Both the position numbers and the translations under genes were made by a program. Positions 45,966 to 56,010 of a stretch of DNA of 64,000 bases are shown here, piece after piece. Position 1 is the first letter of the stretch; the number at the start of each line of letters is the position of its first letter. Source of the stretch: Vishniacozyma victoriae (taxonomy: Eukaryota; Basidiomycota; Tremellomycetes; Tremellales; Bulleribasidiaceae); contig JADPYG010000089.1 in assembly GCA_017654735.1 (NCBI GenBank), positions 878,001-942,000 on the forward strand. Direction: 5' to 3'. The notes under the pieces were generated by a model. The model saw only the letters and a program-made list of their open reading frames with translations. It had not been told where the DNA came from and did not search any database.

Positions 45966-46078
45966 GTGGAAATCTGGAGTAACGTATGAATGAATGAAGC
46001 AAGGTGATCATCCTCATTTCTTTGCATACGTCTCAGATCGGCTTTACTACTCATCTCTCTTCTACAGTCATCCCACCT

Positions 46079-46566
46079 CTATTTGTTCTTCCAGAACCTC
46101 AAGAAATGCGCGTGTTCCTCTTTACTAGCCTGACCGCCTTTGACGGGCGAGACTGAATATCAGTGTACATCCACCACCACACTGAAGACTCACAAGTCCC
46201 ACCAACAACCCTCCCAGTAGATCTCACCGCATTAATCAACTTCTCCTCCTCAGCCTTCGTCAAGGATTTAGAAGGCTTGATAGAAAGGTAAATATCATGT
46301 GGACCTTGGGCACCATACGCTTCTCCAATATCTTCAGGAGCCCTCGAAATGGTAGTAGTCAGGATTGGGTCGGGGCCTGGTACGCTTCTCAGCTTGCTTT
46401 CTAGACACATGGGCATAATTGTTGGGAATATTGGAGACATACCGAATTGTCTTTGAATTTCCTCTTGGACTTGAGCCTTGTCGAGCCTTGAGGTAGAGTA
46501 GATGATGAATGCCTATTTATCAGTAATGGTCTGATGATGTCTAATGATGTGACTTACGTGTGACAT
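46079..46566 (-). CDS. Small unknown protein, about 110-133 residues
   Basis: Not recognised. Exon 1 holds three codons (MSH) before a GTAAGTC donor. Exon 2 reads AFIIYSTSRLDKAQVQEEIQ and later AYGAQGPHDIYLSIKPSKSL, AEEEKLINAVRSTGRVVGG. The last exon gives VKGGQASKEEHAHFLRFWKN. A stretch inside exon 2 from GTATGTC (near 46443) to an AG near 46380 could be an in-phase intron of about 63 nt, which would shorten the protein by about 21 residues. No signal peptide or membrane helix. The mixed charged composition suggests a soluble protein. Confidence 0.6.
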
Positions 46567-46857
46567 CTTGAATTGTAAGAATCCACTTGTAATTGGTAGG
46601 TGATATATGAAGATATACCGGCAGGGCACCGTGTTATATAGCATGTGAAGTCCTCATGATCATTCCTTTGAGATACCCCTTCGTCAGGAGGTCTCCTATG
46701 TTTCCCTTTGTATCATGACGTCGCTGACGATCGCACTCGAAGGTACCACAAGATATAATTCTTACATGTGATAATCAGAATGCTAATGAGGCATTGCATA
46801 CACCAAGTGATACAACCTTTGATGAGGTACAACACCCGTAGACCGGTGAATACAACT

Positions 46858-49800
46858 CTATAGCGGTACAGTCTCTTTAATCTCCACCAACCCACCCAAT
46901 GCCGGCGCCAGCGCCAGTATCTCCCCACTTCCCTTTGGACTTCTCAGCGCCCTCAGCCCCTTCTCCGTCAGGACCTCACACATTTTCCCATTGGTTATAT
47001 CCCGTACTTCAACATGTCCAGTCCCTTCATCAAAGAGGAGTAGACAAGGTGCTTTATATACCGAGTATGTTGGAGCTAGATTCCACCTTAAATACAGCCC
47101 GTTCCGGGATATCTCTCCGACTGTTCATCAGTCATTGTCATGGTGGGAGGGAGGGGGACATACATTTAGTAACGAAACATGCACCCCATTGGTATACCAG
47201 CAAAAACTCGTTCTCACTAGTCTGGTACATTCCCAACGGCTTTACTTTTGTTGAATCCATCATCCGCCTCAAGACTGGGGAATGTAAATCCCCAGGAAAA
47301 GTGGGGATAGTATTGGAAGATGGTGAGCCTGGTTCGGCGATTATAATGGATTTATCAGTGACGATAGCTACTGTTTGTTTGAAAAATGAGATTTCGGTTG
47401 CGATGCCTGGTATTGTTGTCGTTGCGAAATGCCGGAATCCATTATTTGTATCATACACCACTAGAGGTTCGTAATATGATATTATTGTGGAATTGTTGGT
47501 TGATGCCGCATAAGCCACTGTTTATCAGCACAGCCAAGGGACAATCAATAGGACGTACCCATAAGACGGTCTTTGGTATTCCCGATCCTGACAAACGAGA
47601 CATTGTGGTCTGCTGGACTCATCTTGACAGCTTGTAATTTCCCAACCATGAGCCAGGTAGAAGTATCCGAAGTAGGGATCATGTCATTCAAGTTGAAAGC
47701 AGCAAGTTTTCCTCCTTGGACCACTAGGATCCACCCAAAGTCCGCCACGACAGCCATAGACGATATAGGCGGACCCGGTAATCTGACCAGTTCTCTTATC
47801 GCTACTCGTCAGCTGGTTCAAATCGAAATCGAGGTAAAGGAGAAAGTACAGGTAGAATCATGCCTCCATCCTACCCAGACTGAACTTCCCGATGCGATGG
47901 CGATCGTCTCTCGGCCCCGCCATGTGAATAGCTCAGCCGCTGATATCGGTAATCGGACCGCAGCAGGAGCTTTTATAGGATGCATCGCAAACAGCTGAAC
48001 ATCAGTACATCTCAGTCGTCATGGCGGTGGAAGGCGAACCTTATTACTCTCCAGATCGAAATGTCGGATCGTCTTGGCCCCATTGATCTTTTCGCGCCAT
48101 GTATTCCTAGCGGATTGGGTCCTACAAGTCAGTCCGGAAGATGAACCAAGGGAACGGCTCACGCTGTACATAGAGTATAAGTCCTCGCATTGGGACCTCC
48201 AGACGTGGATATTGTGAATGGGTACATTAACCTTTCGGGCTCATTACCGTCGGAGCTACTCATCAGCAATCGCTCAGGGGTTGGACATACGAGACACCGT
48301 TCGATCTCCAGCGTGTTGCGAGATTATCATGTCTCCTCTCGGGCTGTCCCTCTGCAGTGACGATATGTAGGAAATCAAGATGTATTGGCTATCATCAGCT
48401 CCATCTCTAATTAGGACGTACTCTTGAGACTACTACTAATCTCCCCTGTTCTTCATCCCTCGTCAACAACATGTAATTGTCTAGCAATATCATCCTTAAA
48501 TCTTGCCTAATTCATTAGTATAGTACGTTAGGATGAACTTACCATCCATGCCAATTCGTTTCACTCCGTATACGCCTGAACACATATCCCTCATGTACCA
48601 ATGTCCTCTTTCCATCACTGATATCAAGTTCTATAATTTCACCTCTTTTAAACAAGAGTTTTTCGGCAACATTCCATAATTTGATTTTCGATTCTGCACT
48701 TTCAATCCCAGGCTTTCCATTAGCACCGCCTCATCAAGAAGAATGGTACATATCTGAGAACCCTTGATGATCCTTGATATAGAATCTGTCAATGCTGGGA
48801 TTCCTTCATGATCCGGATGATCCAATGGAGTAGATTGTAATGCGGTAGTGAGCTGAAGCATGATCCTAGGTAATCTCGTCATTGGCCTCGAGAGGAGAAC
48901 GAACTATTGTAAGCTTAAACTAGGGTGAGGGTACTTACAACATCTCTACGCTGAGTGAGTTCGGCGTTGTTCCGGTCACTTAAAAATGCTCGGAACTTGG
49001 GGTTTTGATCTCGTTCACGCTTCACTCTTGCGTCCGAGAATGGGTAGTTCTTCATATACTAACGAGTCAGTGCCTGCTGACTATCCATGTTTCGGACGTA
49101 CCTTCTCATATAGCTCGGCCATCTCGAAGAATCCCGTCAAGAGTATATCCGCCGCCGAAGTAAGCTATGATGAGCACGGAACCCTTGTCAAGGGGTAAAC
49201 GCACAAGTGGCCACTCCTGCCTCTGCCTTTCCAATAACCGATCCAACATCCTTGTATGCCCCTCAGCAAGTGCTTGCGTCGTACTGAAGACCTCCCTGAC
49301 AAAAGCCTCAAGCCTAGCTTCAGGACTGATAACAGGTGGCGACTGCGTCCGGAGCGGAGCAATGAAATCATCACAGAGCATCTTTAAATCCTTGACATAT
49401 TCCATTTCACCATTAATGACCTCGAACCATAATCCTTGACGTTGTGTTTCCTGTTTACCCAGTGAAGGGATCATGGATCTATCGACAAATTCATGCCATT
49501 GAGATGAATCTTGTGATCGGTGGCCCGCTTCTGAAGGTGGATTGGGTCTGGGTCTAGGGGCGCGATGGGAAGTATGTCGAGAAAAGGAGGAATGGTAGGC
49601 TAGTAACATGTCGTATGATTCTGCCGGATGTAATACCGGTCTATCGGGATCCTATCATCAGCTTCCATAGCGCGATCAGTAGTTGTCTCACACCAGGGAG
49701 ATCACGAGTGACAATTGGTGAGATAGGTCCCTGTAGCAGACTGGATGCTGCACCAGGTGATCTCGGCTCTCCCTCTCCAGATGGCGAATGTCCTAACGCA

Positions 49801-50234
49801 GAACTCCCTACAACACTAGGATCAATCCATGAATAAGCATCTGGTTCCGGTTCTTCATCCTCACTCCCTTCTTCCCATTCATACCCATCAACAGACCTCC
49901 TTCCGGGACTAGCACTAGGACCTGTTGTCGGGGTGGAGGTGGAAGTAGAAGCGACAGCTTGTTCAACATATGGATCTCCAGCTACTAGATCATTCCCTTT
50001 CTTGGATGACGATGATGATGAGAATAGAGCCGATTTTCGTCGACCAGCGACTGAAGTTGATTTCCATGGTTTCAGTCGGTCAAAGACCCGGGACCGGGAC
50101 GAAGAGGTGGAGGCGGAAGGTTCTAATCCAGGCCGGGTGATGCTATCGTGGTCATGCATTCTGGATACATCACCATTGCCATCGATTCGGTCTCGGGGCG
50201 GAGGTATTGTACCAGCCGAAGAAGATGATAGCAT
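46858..50234 (-). CDS. ROM2: Rho1 guanine nucleotide exchange factor, Rom2-like
   Basis: Activates Rho1 in the cell wall integrity pathway; in Cryptococcus ROM2 acts in wall, heat and polarity responses. The start MLSSSSAGTIPPPRDR at 50234 opens a Ser/Pro-rich tail with a strongly acidic patch (EGSEDEEPEPDAYSW). A helical part (SYDMLLAYHSSFSRH) is followed by the DH domain: LWFEVINGEMEYVKDLKMLC, RLEAFVREVFSTTQALAEGH and RLPRIMLQLTTALQSTPLDH. The PH region includes NVAEKLLFKRGEIIELDISD and MILLDNYMLLTRDEEQG. A C-terminal CNH domain follows, with AVVADFGWILVVQGGKLAAF, NLNDMIP, GMYQTSENEFLLVYQWGACF, GEISRNGLYLRWNLAPTYSV and NGKMCEVLTEKGLRAL near the end. The order DH-PH-CNH is that of Rom1/Rom2, though the DEP domain was not clearly seen. 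More than ten introns. Length about 900 residues. Confidence 0.85.
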
Positions 50235-50279
50235 GCTGTTGCTATCGATATGCAGTGGTCCGAAATAGTGGTAATGGTA

Positions 50280-50300
50280 ATTGACAATTGACAATTGACA
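50280..50300. repeat. ATTGACA heptamer, three copies
   Basis: Three perfect tandem copies of ATTGACA lie 46 bp upstream of the ROM2 start codon, in the 234-bp gap shared with the acylphosphatase gene. They are probably in the ROM2 leader. Confidence 0.75.
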
Positions 50301-50468
50301 AATGATGGATCATCATGCGGCGCGTCATTACTCTGGATTTAAGCATGTTTTGCTGATGAAACCTAGTAACTTTGCACTGCATAATCAACTAGAGCTTGTC
50401 GTGTGATACACAGCTCCTAGCATAGCATTGATATCTTCAAGCTGTCTTCGAGAATAATACATAGGGCA

Positions 50469-50967
50469 ATGAGCGATTTGATACACTTTAGAGTGTATGT
50501 CCGTTTCACTGCTTTGTGCCTGGCTGATTCCAGGACTGGAGTGGTGCAAGGGGTCAGTTTCCGGTACGCTACTCAGAAAGAGTAAGTCCAATTCATATGA
50601 AGAAGAGATAGGAGGGATGAAGAGATACATAAAGTTGCGCTTGGCGAAGAAACCGGCAAGATGGAAGGATAGGAGCTGACAGCCAGGGGCAACAAGCTAG
50701 GACTGAAGGGATGGGTCCGCAATAATCCCGATGAAAGTGTAGAAGGAGCAGCTACAGGTCCAACACCAAAGTTAGATGAATTGTACGTCCACTCTTCGCA
50801 ACTCAGACCAGAGGGGAAACTGACTCGGCAGTCGGACATTCTTGTCAAAAGGGCCTTCTGCTGCTAAAGTCGATAATGTGGAATACATCCAAGACGTCAA
50901 GGGAGCCAGTGGAGAGGAGATTGAGAAGGCGATGGGAGGGGGATTGGAGGGGTTTGAGGTTAGGTAG
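50469..50967 (+). CDS. Acylphosphatase
   Basis: Small cytosolic enzyme that hydrolyses acyl phosphates. Four exons: MSDLIHFRV, then TGVVQGVSFRYATQKE, then GNKLGLKGWVRNNPDESVEG and GPTPKLDEF, then RTFLSKGPSAAKVDNVEYIQ and further to GLEGFEVR. The phosphate-binding signature GVVQGVSFR carries the catalytic Arg, and GWVRNNPDESVEG holds the catalytic Asn. The acceptor of intron 2 is taken at CCAG rather than at the CAG five bases earlier, because only that choice keeps the frame. About 100 residues, normal for the family. Confidence 0.9.
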
Positions 50968-51370
50968 AGTGTACATGCATCACATCATGAAGTGGATGGG
51001 AGGGTGATCCGATAATCCCGAAGGAGGGCCGATTCCGTCGTGAACGGATTTATTGGGTGGGTGTATAAGTCAAACACGGCATAGGTCAGCTATATAATCT
51101 ATGTCAATTTTGATCCTCGCAACCTATCTCGTGAATTGTTCTCCATCGTCGACTGCCTTGGATTGATTGAGCTTTGTGTAAATCAACCAGCCCAAGTGAC
51201 AAAATACCCCCTCTCCCCTATCCTATCCTTAGATTAGATTTCGCGGTAATATAATTAACCGGCCGGACCGACTGAAGATCATTTCCATTTCCGACTCGAT
51301 ACTTGCACTCGTACACGAGTAGAGTACATATAATCCAGACTTGCTTTCGTCGACCATCAATACATCAACA
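50968..51370. promoter_or_regulatory. Intergenic promoter region of transacylase-like gene
   Basis: About 400 bp. It holds GGCCGGACCG near 51261, which contains one CGGACCG core like those before the sugar transporter. No gene recognised. Confidence 0.35.
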
Positions 51371-53036
51371 ATGGCATCACAAAGTACAAGACCACTCCTA
51401 AAAGCTCCAGGAAGATGTCGACGCTGTCAACGCACATATATCTCTTCATCCCGATTTTACCCTCAACCACCACTTGATCCTCATCGCCGCCTCGCCTCAA
51501 CCACCACTGCTACAACAAAGAATGAATGGTTGAAACTTGATTGGCTGAAACCTTCTTTTCTGAGGTCAGAAAGTGATACGGGGGGTAAAGCACTTATGTT
51601 TGCTGGACTCGTAGGTCATCCGAGCGAGTGTTCACAAAGAGGGAGCTGATGAGAAGGGATCGTATCCACATACGCCGACTTCACCTACTCCATCATCTAT
51701 TCATATATGGGAACAAGCTTCAGAAGCGCTATTAATGGATGATCCAGTACTTGGGTACGAGACGAGAGGGATGGAAGAATTCGCAGGTGGGCTCGCAGGG
51801 GGAAAAGGTATGAGAGGATGGATGAGGGGTTGGGTAGAAGGGAGGACACTTGTATGTTGATTGTCGTATTCGGAGCAGAAGGAGCTGATATGTAGGACGA
51901 ATTGATGGCGCGATCGGACGTTACTGCTGCTTTCATCCTTACTTCCTCGATCGCCATTCTTGCCAGTGCACAGGAATTATCAGGCCACACTTCGCTTTTA
52001 CCACCCGGAACGACGCATCTAGCCGGGCACGGGTTCATAGGAACTTTGACATCACTAGTAGCTTCAAGTCGACTAGATCTACCAACAGCAGTCAGGCTAG
52101 CTGTAAGTCTTCCTTCTTCTTAACCATAGTAGGCACTGACAAATAGCGCATATACGCATCCCTCCCCCCAAACCCTCCAGGGATGGAACCGAAAACATTC
52201 GCAACAACAGTCTTATCAGCTCGACAATTCCATTCTCTAGCCACCCCACCCGAGGAGGTGCCATTACCAGATGAAGAACCAGATTACGGTCGGAAAAGGT
52301 CAATGCAATTGATTCTCGATGAGATACATGCCCTGCAGAAAGAATGGGAGAGTCAAGGGACGGGGGAATGGGCTGAGGCTAGTATCATCAATTCTAGTAA
52401 GGTTCTGGTCGTCACTGTGAGTTACCCGTTCATTGCATTGAAATACACATAGAAGAGGGCTGATGGTAGGGAACACAAGCTGCCGTTGGGCTTGTGGTGG
52501 AGCAATTACAAGGATTGAACCTCGCTACTCCTGTACTTGATGTTCACATGCCGTGCGTATCTGATACTTGAAGAAGGATCGAGCTGATCCCAGATGCCCA
52601 TACAACACGAAATTAATGAGTCATGCCGAACCCGACTTGAAGCGGTTTATCGATAACACTAAATTCCGACCCGCGAACCCAGACCTAACAATCATAGACC
52701 CAGTGTCCACCGGGACTGTAAGTCCGCACTCCTCCTTCTGTTCTGTATGGTACTGATAGACAGATGACAGATCCCTCATCAGCGCTCCTATCGAGTTTAA
52801 GCCATCAGCTGAGATGGCATAAAACCCTTTCTAGACTCGCCCAACCACCCACTCCTGAAGTAGGGACCTTCCTAGCAGTTGGGAAAGGAGCAAAAGGTCT
52901 AGGCGTCATGTTGAGGGGTGAAATCAATAAACGCCCCGATCGAGGATTAGTCACCGTCCAGGATTTTGGAGTAGGTGAAGTTGGAGTGGGAAGAAGTTCC
53001 AGGCCGAGGGCTAGAACTCAGAGTATGAGGTTGTGA
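51371..53036 (+). CDS. Mitochondrial malonyl-CoA:ACP transacylase-like protein lacking catalytic residues
   Basis: Resembles FabD/Mct1, which loads malonyl groups on acyl carrier protein in mitochondrial fatty acid synthesis. The start MASQSTRPLLKAPGRCRR is followed by a basic, acid-free leader to about residue 45 (YPQPPLDPHRRLASTTTATT), fitting matrix import. Family-like segments in order: ALMFAGLGSYPHTPTSP (family FPGQGSQ), IWEQASEALLMDDPVLGYET, ILTSSIAILASAQEL, HLAGHGFIGTLTSLVASSRL (family GHSLGE), TAVRLARIYASLPP, QFHSLATPPEEVPLPDEEPD, SKVLVVTGTQAAVGLVVEQL, VHMPCPYNTKLMSHAEPDLK (family PFHSxLM), VSTGTMTDPSSALLSSLSHQ, LRWHKTLSRLAQ, and EVGTFLAVGKGAKGLGVMLR (family VGPG). By hand alignment the oxyanion Gln is Leu, the nucleophile Ser is Gly, the substrate Arg is Tyr and the His is Asn. 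Frames and splice sites are intact, so it is an expressed-looking pseudoenzyme, not a decayed gene. About 430 residues, longer than FabD. Confidence 0.75.
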
Positions 53037-53089
53037 TTGTAATGACGCATGTGCATTCTCTAGTTGTACAACAATTGACGATGTAATGT

Positions 53090-54163
53090 CTATTTCCCAA
53101 GAACCGCTTCTCTGTCCATGACCTTTTGATCTAATTTTATCAAAATGACTGTACGTTGTGGGAACTGGTCAGTTCCGACTGTATGAGCAGTGACTCTGGC
53201 GGGCTATCATTAGTGTTATTCATGCGAGTGACTTACCAGTCCAAGACCGTCCATTACTCCCTCGACTAGTCCTGCTGTATACGCTTCCACGGAAAGTTGG
53301 GACATATCTTTCGGTATTGAGATATGTTGAGTTAAAGGCGGTTGATTCAGCGTTAACATGTCTATTTGTCAGTCGTCTTTCTTCTTTCGTATCCAGCTCC
53401 AGATCGATTGGGATTCCATTCCGACCGACATTGACTGGAAGAAAACACGAAGGAGGGAGACTCACACTCGTCTTCACCTTCTACACTCCTTTCGAGACCA
53501 TCTGCTGGTTTACCGAAGATGTATTTGTATACTTGCGTATGTACGAACTGGAGAGCTGGGATCAAGCGGTGTTCTCTCTTTGGTTCCTGTATATCAGCTT
53601 GATACTCCTGATATATGGAGGACATGATGACAGAAAGTAGCCAGGATGCACGTTGAGATGCGAGGGAAATACATACCTTTGTGCCGGAAGCTTGAGTATT
53701 GCGTAGAAGTAGTAACGACAGTATCCTTGATCCTGCCTCATATCCTAGACTCGATAATCTAATATCAGCACCCTCCCAAAGCTATCGGTACCATCGAATC
53801 AATGGCATAGGTGATGGAAGAGTGGACTGACCTCTTCTCCAAATCTGTAACACTATCAACCCGACTCTGGGAATACGAGACGATCTCGCCAAACAAAAAA
53901 GCCCAAGCTCCCGCACTAACTTCACTTCCTTTACTCCTATTCAGTGGTCTATCCAATATCCCCCCATGTTGCTGTGACGCAAAGAGTTGTTGATGTAATG
54001 ATGATTGCCTATTTACATTTTGATTTGAACTGGAAGATGGCAGTGTGGACTCTCGTTTTGAGGATCCTGAAACTGATTGTTGTTGGACCTGAGAGGCTGA
54101 TGGGATCCTTGATGAGGGAGGTGGTGTTGAGGATGAGGTAAAGTAGGGGAATGATTGGGCCAT
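53090..54163 (-). CDS. TRS31: TRAPP complex subunit 5 (Trs31)
   Basis: Bet3-family subunit of the TRAPP tethering complexes, which activate Ypt1-type GTPases in ER-Golgi traffic. The start MAQSFPYFTSSSTPPPSS opens a Ser/Gln-rich tail of about 70 residues that yeast lacks at this size. The core starts GGILDRPLNRSKGSEVSAGA and WAFLFGEIVSYSQSRVDS, which is diagnostic for Trs31, then LEKRLSSLGYEAGSRILSLL, HTQVYKYIFGKPADGLERSV, a family-typical NEPLVN-like loop, DMSQLSVEAYTAGLVEGVMD and VTAHTVG with the ending VILIKLDQKVMDREAVLGK. Introns are short. Stop codons of this gene and the transacylase-like gene are only 54 bp apart, facing each other. Confidence 0.9.
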
Positions 54164-54340
54164 TATGGATATGAGTATGTGGTAGAGAGCGGTTCGCGTT
54201 GCGCAAGGATACTTCTATCTGTGCCTGAATCTACTTGGGATAACTCATACTATACTGACTTGATGCATCATTCCTACTTTATTGACAACGGTATACTCTA
54301 CAACGGTTTGATAATACACATGGTCCATGTCAAGTCGTTA

Positions 54341-55793
54341 TCATGATGGCCCACCCCGCCTGAGTCCAGCGAAAAACGATTCTATATCCTCCTTACGGAC
54401 AGTCTCGCCGTTAGCCACATGACCCCTCAACATCCCCATTAATCGTTCCCTGTCATCAGTCCCCTTCCTAAAAGAAAACTCACTTCATGTTCTGATACCC
54501 ATGCAAAGCTTCAATAGCTTGTACGCGTGGTAAGCCCTCCATAACTCTATTCGTTACTTGATCTAACGTTTCTTCTATCTCGTCAGCTGGACCAGTGGAG
54601 TCGAAAGGGAGCTTACCTTCATCATCGTCCTGAGGGGGTTCGTAGATCTTTTTGTCTATCACGTCGAATGGGAGCGATGCGATGGTTTGCGCCTAATATC
54701 AGCCGTGCGTAATAATTTGAAGCGAAGGACTTACATCGAGTGTGCTTGCTAGCTTGTCGCGGACCCCTTCTGCGAGAAAGATATCCCCTTTTCCCTTGGC
54801 CCTGGTGGAAGGGTTTGCTTCGTTGGGTTTTGTTTCGATCCGACCATCGTCTTGCGGCAGATCTGCTTGGGGCTCGACTGGGTTTGAGCCCAAAAGCGGA
54901 TTTGGCTCTTCCCTTTCTTGGTCGTCCAGCTTGACTCGCTTCTTCTCTTCGTCTGGGTCTTCATCCCTCTGCCTCTTTGCCCCCGTTTCTTTCGCCTTAT
55001 CCTCGATCTCGATCTTGGGCCGACCAGCAACGTTGAATCCATCCCCATCAGGCTCGATGATTAACCACCCCTCCTCTCCGCCCTTGTCTTTCAGATACTC
55101 ATTCCCCTTGACACAGGCCGAGCAGATGAGGCCATCATAGCTATCCGAAGGAATCAAGACCCTGGTCTCATCATCCTCTTCATCTCCTTCTGGCTGTCCT
55201 CCAGATCGTAAATTAAGGCATGTCTCGTGATACCAATCCTATCATCAATCTCTATCATTTTCGAGGGGACATACCTCACAGGCGATACATTGTATCATTG
55301 CCTCTGTTTCCGTTTCTGGATCATATGTCCTTCCACATCTACAAAACTCCCCCTTGAAATTATGCGTGTATTTGTTTTCTTCATTATCGAGTTCAGGTTG
55401 TTGATCAGGTGGAGTTATCTTGCATCGTTTACTAGTCGGACTAGCCATTGAGGTGGTTGGACAGTCGCATCGGAATGATCTTTTGGTCCATAATTCCACT
55501 AATTGATGTTCTAGCCATTAACACCTTACGTCAGGATGTTAGAGGAAGAACCCACCCGCATGACACGAGATGGAACATCCATAACAAACACCCTTTTCCC
55601 CACAATCAATACATGACCATATAGATTGCCTCAGGTATCCTTTTGAATAGGTACATTCATCAAAACTGTAGGGTAATACCTCCCTTGCCTCTTCTGCTAA
55701 AGCATCGGAACTATCAATGAGTGATTGAATTGATACCTCTCCTTCTGAGTTTGTTGTCAGACCGGTGTCCAGGTATGCGAACTTTGTGGTCAT
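54341..55793 (-). CDS. UBR7: UBR-box and PHD protein, UBR7-like E3 ligase
   Basis: Putative N-recognin type E3; human UBR7 monoubiquitinates histone H2B. The start MTTKFAYLDTGLTTNSEG at 55793 is followed by the UBR zinc finger: SFDECTYSKGYLRQSIWSC, IDCGEKGVCYGCSISCHA and the next exon HQLVELWTKRSFRCDCPT. The PHD-type finger follows in FKGEFCRCGRTYDPETETEA, MIQCIACEDWYHETCLNL and DGLICSACV. Later there is a Lys/Glu-rich, basic linker (AKRQRDEDPDEEKKRVKLDD) and a helical C-terminal part ending VQAIEALHGYQNMK and RLMGMLRGHVANGETVRKED. The C-terminal part contains no RING domain, as in UBR7. About 430 residues. It shares a 217-bp promoter with KGD1. Confidence 0.9.
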
Positions 55794-56010
55794 CGCTCAG
55801 TTGTGTAACGTTACACTACTCACTATGCACGACGCGTCTGATCCCCGCTCAAGTGTCGGAATTGTTACCGGCGAAAACCGAGAGACGGAATCAAATTTCA
55901 AATGGCGGGAGCCGTTGCTTTTGCCGACGCAGTAGTAGTATACTAGCAGTAGTTTCAATACACACAAACTATATTACCAACAACCCCTAATCAGGTGAAC
56001 ACAAATCACC
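55794..56010. promoter_or_regulatory. Shared divergent promoter UBR7/KGD1
   Basis: Only 217 bp lie between the two start codons. No strong palindrome is seen. The KGD1 side is AC-rich and gives CACC before the ATG, a good initiation context with A at -3. Confidence 0.5.

Noticed and set aside
51371..53036. The transacylase-like gene as a plain active Mct1 ortholog
   Set aside because: The nucleophile and His positions are read directly from codons (CAC GGG and TAC AAC) and do not fit an active enzyme.
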